A stretch of DNA of 64,000 nucleotides from Diphasiastrum complanatum (GCA_029204225.1 CM055108.1:48680996-48744995), one strand, 5' to 3'; shown: positions 1 through 13,344, numbered from the stretch's first letter. The notes: a model not told the origin generated them from the sequence alone. Numbers and translations are program-made.

Positions 1-1680
1 GCTTCTGGCTCAGGCATGTCCATTGTCGACCCACTATTTGACAGTGAATCAGACGAAGATATTGCTGCTACCCAGCAACAAGTCCCAAGAGTGGTTCATC
101 ATTCGATTCCTCTCTGAAGGTCAAGCCGAGTGCACACAAAGCCCACAAGGTATACTCCTGAGTCTGCATGTCTCTTGATACATGAACCGACAATAGTCAA
201 AGAGGCACTCAACCAACCAAACTATGATCTCTAGAGAGAAGCTATGGACAAAGAGTATTCCTCTATAATCAAGAACCAGATATGGTCAATGGAGCAATTG
301 ATCAAAGGAAGGCAAGACTGGTAGCATGAGGATTCACTCAGATCCCCAACATCGATTATAGTGAGACTTTCAGTCCAGTAGTCAAGCATTCATCGATCCA
401 AGCCCTCTTATCATATGTTGCAGCTGCCGACCTCAAAGTGCGTCAACTTGATGTGCAAACAACTTATCTAAATGGAGCTATACAATAAGACATCTACATG
501 ATCCAGCCCGAAGGATATGTTTTAAAAGGTATGAAGGATCATGTCTGTAAACTCCATAAGGCACTCTATGGCTTGAAATAGTTTGCCAGTGCTTGGTTTT
601 AGAGGATCAACGCATTCCTCATCAAACAAGGCACTGTTGATTGCAATATCTATTCCAAGTCGGTGCAAAAATCCTTCATTATCATCACCTTATACGTGGA
701 TGGTACGTTGCTTTTCAGCAACAATACCAATTTGGTCAAGGATTCTAAGCAGATGCTATTTTTTGAATTCAACATGACTGATCTGGGTGAAGCTCACTTC
801 TATCTAGGCATATAGATCCACAGAGACAGAGCGAGACGATCAATCTATATCACTCAACAAAGGTATCTTCACAATGTTCTTGACAGATACAATCTAATGA
901 ATTGTAAGTTAGCTCACTTATCGATGGATCTAGGCTTGCATTTGTCAAAGGACCAATGTCCCCAGACTAAGCAGGAAGAGGAGCAAATGAGAGAGTATCC
1001 TTATCGATCGATACTTGGATCTCTCATGTACGCAATGGTCTGTACAAGATCTGACATCTCTTTTGCAGTAAGCTCACTCAGCCAATACATGGCTAATCCT
1101 AGCATCACCATGATTGGAAGGCTCTCATAAGAGTCATGAGGTATATTCGAGCTACCATGGACCAATGCATCTACTATGGAGAAGCCAGCAATGACAATCT
1201 TCATCAGCTAAGTGGATATTCTGATGCAAGCTAAGGAGGAGATGTAGACAATCGTAAGTCCACATCTAGATTTACATTCTTCTTCAACGGCGGTCCTATC
1301 TCATGGGCAAACCTCTATTTCTCTTTCTTCTACAAAAGCAGAATACATTGCTGTTTCTCAATCTATTAAAGAAGTGTTTTGGTTGAAAAATTTATTGTCA
1401 GACATTAGTTTGAATCTAAACAGCCCTACAATTTTATTCTGTGATAATCAGAGTGCTATTGCCTTATCAACCAGCCTTAGATTTTACTCTAGGAGTAAGC
1501 ACATTGAAATCAAATATCAGTACATCAGGGGCAAAGTTCTCAACAAGGAGGTAAGCTTAACATACTGTAGAAAGTAGGACATGGTTGCAGATATATTCAC
1601 AAAAGCATTAAGTGCTAATGCACACAACATGTATTGTGCATTGCTTAGTTTGAAGATCAAGGCATTCACGGATCTAGATT
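1..1680 (+). pseudogene. Ty1/copia pol remnant (RT and RNase H)
   Basis: This is the decayed 3' part of a copia polyprotein, whose job would be to copy element RNA into DNA. Translating across frames gives RT landmarks in order: a DVQTTYLNGA block near 448-480, then QPEGYV and LHKALYGLK. At 693-704 the catalytic box reads YVDG instead of YVDD, so the second metal-binding aspartate is lost. An RNase H block follows with SLSSTKAEYIAVS (about 1319-1357), CDNQSAIAL and SRSKHIEIKYQYIRGK, ending in DMVADIFTKAL. In-frame stops occur around 487, 580, 813, 1130 and 1576, and there are frame changes. It runs off the left window edge, so gag, protease and integrase cannot be seen. A polypurine tract and LTR follow directly, which fits the 3' end of an element. 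Copia RT-RNase H is certain; non-function is nearly so. Confidence 0.93.
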
Positions 1681-1689
1681 AAGGGGGGG
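1681..1689 (+). other. Polypurine tract of the copia remnant
   Basis: AAGGGGGGG lies directly between the end of the pol remnant and a TGTTGGA LTR start. This is the expected site for plus-strand DNA priming in an LTR retrotransposon. Confidence 0.85.
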
Positions 1690-2761
1690 TGTTGGATTTA
1701 TCTCTTCTACTCTCCTAAATCCTATGTAATATACCTCCATTCATGCTGCTGCATTTTTACTCGTGTTGTCGCATAGTCTACATATTTACATGTAAATTAA
1801 GATAGACAAATAAAATACAACTGTCTGCATAAATAAAAGTGAATTTCCACGGGCGAGAAAGAGGAAAAAAAGGCGACATTGCCTTACAGATGCCAAAGGT
1901 GCCCTTCACGGTTTAGGGTACCCTATTAATCAGTTTTCAAGGCATTTGTCAAAGTGTCATGTTTTTTGCATGTTCATCAACGTTCACTTTAGCGGAGGCT
2001 GACGTCGTGGCCTTTTCATGCCCACTATGCAATCAAATTTGACAACGACAGCAACCACCCACAATCTCCCACATACAACACATCCACTTTGTACTTTCTT
2101 CATCTGCACACCTGTAAAAATATATATATATATTGAATACCATCTGTGTATTCTATATATGAGAAACAAGCAACAAGCATACCAGCATTAGAAGCTTATC
2201 AGAGATAGACAAAGTAGATGCTTTCGCACATCGAATTTTTGTTTTGTCAGTAATAGGCTTATCACCTTTTTACAGATTGGATTAGCTTTGTGAAACATGC
2301 AGTTTCGTCCGCTATTGTCTTGTGCTCACTTGCATTATTGACCTATATGTTTTGCTATACTTAATTTGATTACAGCTCTATTTATTCTGCATTCAAATTT
2401 GTGTCAATATTGCTATGCTTTTCTACTTTTTGTCTGACTTTCTACATTGCTTTATCTGGTAGTCTGCTCTTCACAAATATTTATTAGTCTAGCTATTCGT
2501 GACTAATATTTAGTCTTTCCTTTAGCGACTAATTCATGACTGATTATCAGTCGAGCTCAGTCTAGCTCTTTGCAAATAATTCGCGATTGATAATTAGTCT
2601 AGCTGTTTGTGACAAATTATCATTATGATGTTTTGTTGCTTAATGTTTGGCTATGTAATCAGATTGAACGTGATTTCTATCACTAACGTTCTGTTCATGT
2701 TTGATAGGCGTAATCATGCTTAAGGAAAGAATGAGATAGCTCATTCCGCTACGCACAAACA
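1690..2761 (+). repeat. Putative 3' LTR of the copia remnant
   Basis: The stretch begins TGTTGGATTTATC right after the polypurine tract, and a plausible end is ...ACGCACAAACA near 2761. It holds an AT-dinucleotide run near 2121-2133. The 2664-2760 part resembles 63640-63740, just upstream of the plus-strand gag at the window end. The 2290-2700 part resembles 24980-25230. The start is well supported by the polypurine tract. The right boundary is inferred from those shared segments and the CA end; I see no target duplication. Confidence 0.6.
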
Positions 2762-2829
2762 CTTTTTGTTCAGGTTCGTTTCTTTTTCGAGTTTTGAGTT
2801 CGCTTCTTTTCATGTTTGTTTTTTTTCGA

Positions 2830-3855
2830 GCTATTTTTGTTTCTCACGTGCCTCTTTTCCAACAACTTCAATATGTCAGGAGAATCTGACAGGTTGGCTA
2901 CATGGGCACTACCTTTTCCTTTGAGGTCTTGAAATTAATCTTTGATGAAGATGACATCTTGACTAGTGAATATCTTTGACTCGATGGGATCGAACTACTT
3001 GTAGGCTTGATCTGAAGTAGTGTAGTTGATGAAAATACATTTGATACTCTGGAAGTTGAGCTTCTTCCTAAGATCATGAGGAATCTACACAAAAGTAGTA
3101 CATCCAAAATCTCGTAAGTTTGATAGAGAAGGTTTGGTACCTATCCAAACTTCAAATGGTGTCTTTTTAAGAGACCTTTAGAGGACATTTGTTCTGAATA
3201 TAGGTTGCTGTTGAAATAGCTTCAGCCCAGGACTTCGGAAGTGTCGCATGTGATAACATGCACTTTGCCAATTCAACTAAGGTTCTATTCTTTCTCTCAG
3301 CAAGACCATTTGATTGAGGTGAATAGGAGGTAATGTATTGTTGCTCAATGCCATCGTTAAGGTAGTACTCCTTGAATTCAGTGGAGATGTATTCTCCCCC
3401 GTTATCTGACTTCAGTGCTTTGATTTGTTTGCCAGTTTGATTTTTAACATGCTCTTTGAATGAAATAAACAGCTATTCTTCTGGAGAATTCATCAATAAA
3501 AGTAATGAAATACTTGGCATCTAGCAGTGATTGATTTAAATTCTACCTTATGACCTTAATCTGTAAGTCTACTTACTTATAACAGATATGTAGAGAGTTT
3601 AGGAACATATAAAACCTTTGATAGTAGTTTGAATTGATCATGTTGGAATTACAATCTTACGGTACCATCACCTTCAATAGTGTGAGTACTATTGTCACCA
3701 AGGTGAACAAATTTCTTTGTGCTGTAAGGCGTGTAGGAATTGAAAATCTCACGTTGATTGGTCATGTGTTGAGTTGCTCCAGAATCAAAAAATCATGAAT
3801 CATCCAAAAATGCGCTTTGGTCTTTGAGCATAAATGCGCCTTCGTCCACTTTGAC
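2830..3855 (-). pseudogene. Ty1/copia protease-integrase remnant
   Basis: This is the second part of a decayed minus-strand copia polyprotein, read right to left after the gag at 3856-4609. A protease block FFDSGATQHMT lies near 3790 (DSGA motif). Integrase landmarks follow: FITF-IDEFSRR-like sequence, SDNGGEYISTEFKEYYL near 3400, and SPQSNGLAERKNRTL near 3300, which carry the second Asp and the Glu of the DDE core. The integrase tail HDLRKKLNFQSIKCIF lies near 3050. The GAG-pre-integrase zinc region seems to be missing between the protease and the integrase core. Multiple stops and frame changes are present. RT and RNase H are absent; the fragment stops where it meets the LTR on its left. 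Confidence 0.85.
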
Positions 3856-4609
3856 CTAGGGAGATGATGAAACTATATTTGCTTGTTGATTAGGTTGGTT
3901 GGTGGCTGCATTCTTCGCCTGGAGAATTCGACAATCCTTGATCTCATGGTTATTGCGCTTGCAGTACCTACAAAACATCTTCTTCTTCGACTGTGGATTT
4001 GATGACTGTCCTTGACTTTGAGTCGGCTTCTGATTCATTGCAACCTTCTTGGAGATTTTTTGCTTCTGTCGCTTAGAGCCTTTGCTGACATATAGAGCCT
4101 GAGAGGAGGAAGTAGCCAAAGTGTCTTGACTTCTTCTATTGTCTTCTTGCAGCAACATAGTGTAACTCAAGTAAGAGTTAATGTAAGTGTGTCAATATGA
4201 TCACCAACTCATTCTCATATGTAGAGGGCAAGCTTGAAAGCAATGTCATAATTGCGTCTTGATTGTCTATGACTGATTTGACAGTGGCCATCTGCTGCAA
4301 GAGATTCTTAAATTGGTTAATATGACTTTGAAGAGAATCACCATTAGACATCTTGAATGTGAAGAATTTCCTTCGTAGATGTAACTTAGTAGCTACGTCC
4401 CTCATGTCATATAGTGAGTTCAGGATGTCCCAAACTTCTTTTGAAGTTTTAGCTTCAACTATGTGTCCAATTTGTGTATTTGATATATTGAGGATAATAA
4501 GCGCAAAAGCTTTACCATCATTCCACTTTGAGTCTTCTGTGTCGTCTTTAGGTTTTACTTCTGTACATGTAACAACATCCCATAACTCGTTGGCGATCAA
4601 GGTCTTCAT
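3856..4609 (-). pseudogene. Ty1/copia gag remnant with zinc knuckle
   Basis: Two adjacent open stretches encode a copia capsid/nucleocapsid protein. The right one (4609 to 4178) carries UBN2-type gag sequence, including KEVWDILNSLYDMRDVATK and LHLRRKFFTFKMSNGDSLQ. The left one (4170 to 3856) has a basic, Q-rich region and one zinc knuckle, CRYCKRNNHEIKDC (C-x2-C-x4-H-x4-C), near 3930-3972, for binding element RNA. A stop and a frame change near 4171-4178 separate the two. The same gag family recurs on the plus strand at 63743-64000. The 5' end of gag and any LTR to the right are not visible, and the DNA soon becomes microsatellite. Identity is certain and the copy is inactive. Confidence 0.9.
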
Positions 4610-4619
4610 CTTAAATTTT

Positions 4620-6937
<2,318 letters not shown>

Positions 6938-7610
6938 TTATAACAGATCTATAGTAGCAATCTGGGGCTTGTGGACACTAAATTTGAAGTCTCCTTGGTC
7001 CACTATTTGTGATAGTGCACCATTCATGAGAGTTATACTAACTCTCTCCATCTTCTGCCCTATCACAATCTTTGAATCATCTAACTTGAGCACTATGATT
7101 ATTTTATCATTCACTTTTTCTAAGGTTATATCATAAAATGTGACCATGTATGTTGACAAGTGATTTAGATCAACAAAAAAGTTGTTTGATGAATTATATG
7201 ACATGGATCTTCCATCAATTTCATACACTTTCTCTATATGAAATGGGGTACCAATGATTTTATGCATATTTAAGTTCAATGTATTTCTCTTTGTCTTCAA
7301 GTGATATGACCTAGGAATAGGGACTTTTCTAATTCGAACTTGCTTAAAGGCATCCCTAATAAGTTGAAATATTATTGAATATGCTTCTCTGTTAATACCA
7401 GCAAAATCACAAGCACCCTGAACTATAGTTTTATCTAAAAATTTCTGAATGTCTAGCATCAAAGACTCTACAATTTTGGACTTTACATTGGAACTCCTAT
7501 TGTTCATCATGATACACTCAGTGGATTTGCCTGTCAATATTGAGCCCAACGACATTCCAATTGATGCATTGTCCTTTATATTCTGATGAGCTACTAATGC
7601 AGATTTGCAA
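6938..7610 (-). pseudogene. Unrecognised exon, possible transposase N-terminal half
   Basis: This open frame encodes about 205 residues from the first Met at 7555. A likely splice acceptor lies upstream near 7597, where a T-rich tract ends in an AG. The text is protein-like: mixed charge, few repeats, and a stretch with the pattern KLDDSKIVIGQKMERVSITL. I do not recognise it firmly. That pattern resembles the first conserved Asp region of a family of long uncharacterised, transposase-like proteins I recall from Hydra and mycorrhizal fungi. The plus-strand segment at 9696-10505 looks like a later part of the same family, so the gene seems to be split and inverted. No protein beyond the stop at 6938 is seen. 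Function is inferred only. Confidence 0.4.
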
Positions 7611-7703
7611 AAAAAAAACCCAGATAGTTAGTAGAACAACATAGTAGCAGAAATAAAAACATATGTTACAAAAAATCAAGCTACAAAAAATCAGAGTATG
7701 CTT

Positions 7704-8035
7704 ACTTGAATGCTCGAATTCTTCTATTTTGATAATCCCCTTTGAAAGGGTGTGAATATCCTTGCGACTTTTCCGCTTTCCTTCTTCTTAGCCTCTTCCA
7801 CATCCTTTAGTAATGGCAAGTTTTTCATATGAATATATTGTAAGATTGATTGCATTCGATCTAGTTCTGATTTGATATCGAATGCTGTCCTTTGTAATAA
7901 ATCATTATTCTTCTGTAATAATTCATTATTCTTTTGTAATGATTTATTATTTCTTTTAAGTTTTTCATTTTCTTTTAAAGTCTTTTGGACATGACAATCT
8001 CTTTCTTTTGGCCTCCTGTGCCATGTAATATACAT
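7704..8035 (-). pseudogene. Coiled-coil exon upstream of the unrecognised gene half
   Basis: The reading frame encodes a strongly heptad-like segment (ENEKLKRNNKSLQKNNELLQ, then further K/N/L-rich repeats), followed by a lysine-rich part. A GTAAGC donor on the minus strand near 7704 could join it across a short intron to the exon at 6938-7610. One frame change near 7770 may be needed to keep the two in phase. A coiled coil suggests oligomerisation. The family is not recognised. The Met at 8035 is only the first Met of the open frame and need not be the true start. Confidence 0.35.
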
Positions 8036-8107
8036 TGATTTGTTGATCTGGTGAGCTTGTTTAGAAGGTACTCGAATCTTGAGGTGATACAGGTTCCCTT
8101 TTTGCTT

Positions 8108-8560
8108 TCATGTTGTGACAAGCTGAATGGTTGTAGCTTCAACCACTTCGCAGGTATCGTCTTCAAAGGTGACTCTCAATCTTGCATCTACCATCTTAGC
8201 AACAAATAGTAGGTCCTTCTGAAGAGTGGGCATGTACAGAGTGTCGTCGAGCCTTATGTCTCTTCCTTTGGTGCTTAACCATAGCACTCCGGTTATGCTG
8301 ACTTTGCGTCTGAAACCATCTCCCAAGATTATGTATCTGGAGGATTTTGATTCTTGATAATCAGTGATCATATGCCTCGTTGCCACGAAGTGTGACATTG
8401 CACATGAATCAATAATTATCTCCTGTTTATTTGAAGTTGATGTCGCACAGACATCAACACACAAGTAAACTACTGGGTTCTTGCCATTGTTGGCTCTATC
8501 TTCGGCCATCTTGGAGGACTCTGGTTCCTCCACGTAGGATGAGCTATTATCGCTCTCCCT
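8108..8560 (-). pseudogene. Ty1/copia protease fragment
   Basis: This minus-strand open frame encodes a copia aspartic protease segment: IIIDSCAMSHFVATRHMI, where the family has DSGA-x-x-H. The catalytic Asp-Ser is present but the following Gly is replaced by Cys. A typical strand-rich tail follows, including LDDTLYMPTLQKDLLFVAKM (the position of the usual VLYVP-L-KNLLSV). It continues the gag to its right. Nothing of integrase or RT follows to the left. Instead the coiled-coil exon of an unrelated gene begins near 8035, so the element is truncated there. Confidence 0.8.
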
Positions 8561-9469
8561 TATGCTCTCCCTTCTGCTTTGAGCTTTCTTGTTTCTGGGA
8601 TTTTGGTTGCAGTCAATGGCTACATGAACCTTCTTGTAACAGTGTATGCACTCTATCTTTGGATTGAGCCATCACTTATCAATAGTGTGGCCTTCTCTTG
8701 TGCATCTCGTGCAGGTCTTCTTCTCACCGTTCTGCTGTCTCAATTTATTTTTGCTCTTCCATTTGCCTTCTTTGGCTCCCCCTGACTGCTACTTGCGATC
8801 CGACTCCCTCTTAGGCTTGGGATTCTTCTTCTGCTTCTCTTTGTTAATGTAGAGAGCTTGATTGGAGTTATCCTTGTCATCAAGGTGTTCACAGGCTTCC
8901 ATCTCTTCTCTGATCTTGATTACAGCCTTCTCAAGAGTCATCGTTGGATCTTTAACAAGTAGTGTTTAGGTCGTTTGAAACGATCTTGGTAGAGCTCATA
9001 GTAGGTATATGAGCTGCTTCTTTCCTGAGATTGCATTCTCCGTTCCAGAATTGTGTAGCGAGAGGAACAGGTCCTTCATTCTTCTGATGAAGGAGCTGAG
9101 GTCTTGACCATCCCATATCAGATTGATCAGTTGATCTTCGAGAAGCATAATTTGGCTTCGTGATTTGGTTTGAAATCCAGTCAACAAAGCATTTCACATT
9201 TCTCTTGCTTTGGAGAGTGTGGCTAGATCAAGTGTCAAGTTGTCTTCGATGGAGGAGTATAGGATGGCTACTGCCTTGTCATTCTTCTCTCTCCATTCTC
9301 GTAGCTCTTTGCCAATGGTTGTGGGCATCTCTTCTGTGCCATCAACCCAAGGCCATAGGCCTTCTCCTTTTAGTATGAGAGAAGTCTTCACCTTCCATGC
9401 TAGGAAGTTTGATCCTAAAGAGTTAAGGATCATGCAGATCTTTGATTGAATGATGCTAATGGATGTCAT
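8561..9469 (-). pseudogene. Ty1/copia gag fragment with two cysteine clusters
   Basis: The gag starts near 9469 (MTSISIIQSKICMILNS, then FLAWKVKTSLILKGEGLWPW) and continues through a capsid-like part in overlapping frames to about 8880. Two zinc-knuckle-like clusters are encoded near 8640-8745: C-x2-C-x4-H with the last Cys lost, and CIHCYKKVHVAIDC. Frame changes break the protein at several points. The stretch just right of the start (9480-9560) includes CTCTGATGCCA and the complement of ATCAGT, reminiscent of a degenerate Met-tRNA primer-binding site, but no LTR is clear. This fragment sits between the two inverted halves of the unrecognised gene. Confidence 0.8.
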
Positions 9470-9695
9470 AGCCTAAAGGAATCAGACAGCGCTCTGATGC
9501 CACTGATGTGTGATGAAAGACTTGATAGATCCGACTTGGCAGGAGTAGCTACTGCTATTCATTGAGGTCTAATTCTCTAGTCTGAAAATGATATATGGTG
9601 GTTGGTAGTTTTTCAAGTAAATATTTTAAATAAGTTTTATTCCTTACCTTGGTTCATAATTCATATTTAGCTAATTGGTATTATTTATTGGACAG

Positions 9696-10505
9696 GTACT
9701 GAAGGAGAATCACGATGTATTATCATGGATATTCTCTAATCTTACCCTCAAATCATCAAGGACCATATGGAAGGAGGATTTCTCAAAGTTCCAGGAGTTG
9801 GAGACTTCAAAGTTGAATGGCACTTAGCAGGTGATTTAAGAACATTGAAATGCATGTATAATGTCTCTCACAGTGCTACATCTAAACATCCTTGTTTATA
9901 CTGTATGAAAATGGCAAAAGATGTAACTAGAAGTATAGGAATTACTAGAGAAGAAGCAGATCCAAACTGGAAGCCAGTACCTCTTCCCTTGAAAAATGTG
10001 CATGTTTGCACTCTTCATGCAGAAGTTAGAATAATAGAAAGGCTCGTTTATCTTCATATAATTTTTGCATGGAATAGTAAGTCAACATTAGTTGCGAAGG
10101 AAGCTGTTTGTCGGTTAGAAGATGTTTTATCAAAAGCAGGACTGCATAAGGGACATGCCAAAATACAAAAAGATGAAAAGCTTTCTGGAAAGCTAGGAAA
10201 TATTCCAACTAAGCCAAGCATTAGAGGAGCAAAAGCACGTTGATTTCTATCAAACCATACTCGTAATGCTTCGAACATTCAACACTTAGTCTGGAAAGAA
10301 ATTGTTGCTACCACTGAAAACTTAGGAGTGACCAACAAATCAAGATTATTGAAAGTTGATATATGGAGAAAGCTCAACAATATGATTAAGATATTAAGAA
10401 AAGACAAATTTTCTGATACCGATAAGAGAGCTCTAAAAAAGACTTCTGTCAATTTTATTGATGCAATATCAAAAGCATGGGGAGAAGATCGCATCACTCA
10501 TTACA
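9696..10505 (+). pseudogene. Unrecognised exon, possible transposase C-terminal half
   Basis: A likely acceptor (TTGGACAG, ending near 9695) leads into coding text with a stop near 9738, a long open part (9767-10243) and a continuation at 10328-10505 after a stop. Visible motifs are WHLAGDLRTLKCM, then KHPCLYCMK (a C-x2-C pair), PLPLKNVHVCTLHAEVR and VDIWRKLNNMIKILRKDKFS. This order (G-D-[LM]-K, a CxxC pair, then an LHxxxR block and a W-x-x-[FL] block) matches my recollection of an uncharacterised transposase-like family from Hydra and Glomeromycotina. I cannot confirm it here. From about 10515 the reading enters a copia LTR, so the native C-terminus is lost. Confidence 0.45.
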
Positions 10506-10514
10506 TGGTTAGTG

Positions 10515-10602
10515 TGCATGAAACATCCTCCACACATGTGAGATTCACTTACAAACTTCTATCATAAAAAATACCAAGCTAGATTTTTGCCAATTTCTCA
10601 CA
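10515..10602 (-). repeat. Truncated copia 3' LTR start
   Basis: Read on the minus strand, this begins TGTGAGAAATTGGC right after a polypurine tract and matches the plus-strand LTR at 29370 onward, including the TCTAGCTTG block and a CACATGTG block. It is cut off on the left, where the possible transposase sequence begins. Confidence 0.65.
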
Positions 10603-10611
10603 CTCCTCCTC
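10603..10611 (-). other. Polypurine tract
   Basis: GAGGAGGAG on the minus strand lies directly before a TGTG LTR start. The related plus-strand element has CAGGAGGAG in the same place at 29361-29369. Confidence 0.65.
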
Positions 10612-10728
10612 AAAAAATAGCTTGAAAAGGTATTAGATCACTTGAGAAGTTTGTAAATATTTTTGAGTGGATACTTTGGTATACATAAGAATTGATGATC
10701 AGCTAAGGGATCCATCATAGCAGCACCC

Positions 10729-12414
10729 TCACCATATCCATGATAAGATCTCTTTGGTAGAAATCTCTTGCCAATGCCTTTGAAGAGTGCTCCACGAATA
10801 TGCCACTATGATCATGGGCTTCCTCCATGCTTGATGATGATCTTTGATTTGAAAGTTCCACTTGCATGATGTATGCACCATAAATAGAGAAATATGAGTC
10901 TTACAAGCCTCATAAGGATCATGGAGATCAAGGTCATAAGATGTGAAACAATGATGGTTATCAAGATTATGCTTTCTAGCTTGACTAGTCCACATACAAT
11001 GAACTATATCCATGATGGATCTAATCTTGATATCAAAGACTGTCATGATCTTTTTTAGGCTAGTTAATCTCTCAAGGATGTAAGTGTCCACTTTGGATGC
11101 TTCACTTAATCTCAAAAGGAGTTTACAATTTGCCTCAAAACATGTGAAAACATGATTTTCAAAAAAGTGAGTACCAAGCTCAATCTTGTTATTACTAGAA
11201 CCAAGAGTATAATTTTGACAATACAATATCTTGCTTTCAAAAAGTATTGTAAACATATCTAAGTCAATAATGACAAGAAACATGTCCATACCATAAGCAT
11301 CATACAAAACTAGTATAGCTTTTCTTGAACTTTGAGATCCAAAACATTCAATGAAGCAAGATAACATTTCAAGCAAAGGAAGACAAGCATATATGAATGT
11401 GTTGTAGTAGATACAATATGAAAGATGCCCCTCTTTGCCATGTAAGGTGAGCCATAAAGACTCGGCCATGCATCTTGAAGATCTTCTTGAGATTATATGA
11501 AGAAGAATCTCCTCCTCGCACCTTGGCCCCATCATAACTTGAATACCTTCAAAAAAGATAATTTGTGATGCTTCTTGAGAAGCCTTGATCTCAGCCACTT
11601 CCAAGATTGAATCTTCATGCAACATGACATCTCTATTCACAATCACTTTTGAAATAGAGAGTGTAAAGACACTAAAGGCCTCCTTGATGGATGAGTATCC
11701 AATCATGATCCATGAGCTTGGATCATCCTTCCTCCTTGTTTCCAAGGGAATATGTGCAAAGCAAGCACTATCAAGTTTACTAAGGTGATCAACCTTAGGC
11801 TTCATCTTAAATAAAAATTCATATGGTGCTATTCCTTCAAGAGCTCCAATACTCCTCAAAGCTTTGATCTTCAATGAGAATTTCTTCTCAACATATGCTT
11901 TGAATAATAAGGAATAATCATACACCATAATACTTGAAGAGAGAAGATATTTGCATCTTGTGTGATCCTCCTCCTTTGAAATATTGGACATATAAGAAAC
12001 ATCAAGAGAGTTTGCACTCTCACTTGGATCCAATTTGTAGATGCCTTCAAATCTTGATCCATATGCAAGGATCTCACCATCCTTCTTGATCACACAATTG
12101 TCAAAATTGAAATTGACATCAAAGCCACTATCAAGAAGTTGGCCAACACTTAGGATTTTCTTTGTAAGCTTTGGGACAAAAAGAACATTGTTGAGAAAGA
12201 GATCTTTAGAAGATGCAAGCTTCAAGGGAATAATCCCTACTCCTTCAATATTGCACTCATGCTTACTTGCAATGTATATAGTCTTCTTGACTCCATCATA
12301 AGGCATAATAGATGAAAAAAAGTTCTTGGAGCCACACATATGTGAAGATGCTCCACTATCAATATACCATGAGTCATCCTTGTTGAAGGTGGGAGAGTAG
12401 AAGCTTGATGCCAT
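10729..12414 (-). pseudogene. Chimeric 561-codon ORF: copia protease and integrase pieces plus unrelated sequence
   Basis: The N-terminal third is copia protease (DSWYIDSGASSHM, residues about 14-26, then FVPKLTKKILSVGQL). It jumps to a short integrase piece (VYDYSLLFKAYVEKKFSLKI) and then past the catalytic core to the integrase tail (PKVDHLSKL, HIPLETRRKDDPSSW, VIVNRDVMLHED). The matching regions in the element at 46698-51392 show that the GAG-pre-integrase, the DDE core, RT and RNase H are all deleted. From about residue 270 to the end, some 290 codons stay open but resemble no copia domain. That part contains hydrophobic and Cys-rich stretches and I do not recognise it. An open frame this long beyond the homology could be captured coding sequence. 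The ORF starts in the gag-protease linker. Confidence 0.75.
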
Positions 12415-12585
12415 AAGAGAGCCTTCTCCATCACTTGCAATATAGTCTTATTTCTCATTGGTGATGTTGGCTTGATTGAGTTGATTCTTCTTCTTGAAGC
12501 AATCCATCCTCAACTTCCATATTGAATAATTGGAAGTAGACAATCTCTCACTTGGTTGCAACAAGTATGAACTCATTGAAGTCAT
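12415..12585 (-). pseudogene. Internally deleted copia gag start
   Basis: An ATG at 12585 begins a typical copia gag N-terminus (MTSMSSYLLQPSERLSTSNY, then SIWKLRM). It passes straight into the sequence that normally follows the zinc knuckle (DCFKKKNQLNQANITNEK). Nearly all of the capsid and the knuckle are therefore deleted. After one in-frame TAA near 12450 the same frame continues into the protease ORF starting at 12414. The related element at 46698-51392 keeps the missing part, so this is a deletion derivative. Confidence 0.8.
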
Positions 12586-13330
12586 GTAAAGTGGAGATAA
12601 ATAAAAGTGATGAACAAAAAATGTTGCTTGTCTCTCACTATAGGATCCAATAATGGTGTGCTACCATCTCCTATGCAAGATCTTGCAACAAACTGTGAGA
12701 TGATTCTCACTAGCTATCTCAATCTCTCCAAAACTAGATCTACTTCACATCAAATGATGGAGTATGGGCAAAGTTAGGATCAAACACTCTTAGCACGTGT
12801 GAAATACACTTAGAAATCAAATTTGACTCAAATACAATGATATTTCATGAAACAAAATGGCTAAGATCTCAAAACAGTGCCTAGATCACATGTAGATGAG
12901 ATTGGTAAGCATTCAGTTGTGATTTTGGATCAAACAGGCAATCTCATTGTGGACCAAACCAAATGTGTCCACCTAGGTCTAGGTGCTACCTAACTCTCTT
13001 CAAAAGCTTATAACTTTTGATTGGCACAACCAAATGGAATGAAACTGATTGCATCAAAAACTAGACAAAAATAGTTTCAAAAGAAGCTATCTAGTAAGAT
13101 TTTTGGATCAAACATGAAAGAGAACTCCCAAACTGAAATTGGATGTTCCTCACATGTGTCTGAGCACCTGATTCCGTACAGTACCAGGTCAGACCCAATC
13201 AATGCCCTATTGATCTCTTTTGATCCAAAATTGGACAAGATAGCTAGGAAAATGGATCTTGACAATTTCTAGCTCAAGATTGATGAACAGTTTTCACTCA
13301 AATGGATCAAAATGCATGGTAAACTTAGGT
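12586..13330. other. Leader region of the deleted minus-strand copia
   Basis: This is untranslated leader between the gag start and the primer-binding site. It matches the leader at 50680-51390 in outline (shared 'aaaagcttataacttttgattgg'-type block). No gene is seen, and a small minus-strand ORF at 13077-13265 is not convincing. Confidence 0.6.
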
Positions 13331-13344
13331 AGGCTATGATACCA
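13331..13344 (-). other. Primer-binding site (initiator Met-tRNA type)
   Basis: On the minus strand this reads TGGTATCATAGCCT, one change from the common plant copia site TGGTATCAGAGC. It directly adjoins an LTR end (...CAACA). Confidence 0.85.

Noticed and set aside
8431-9449. Plus-strand ORFs with hydrophobic or Ser-rich content
   Set aside because: They are antisense to the copia gag and protease frames.
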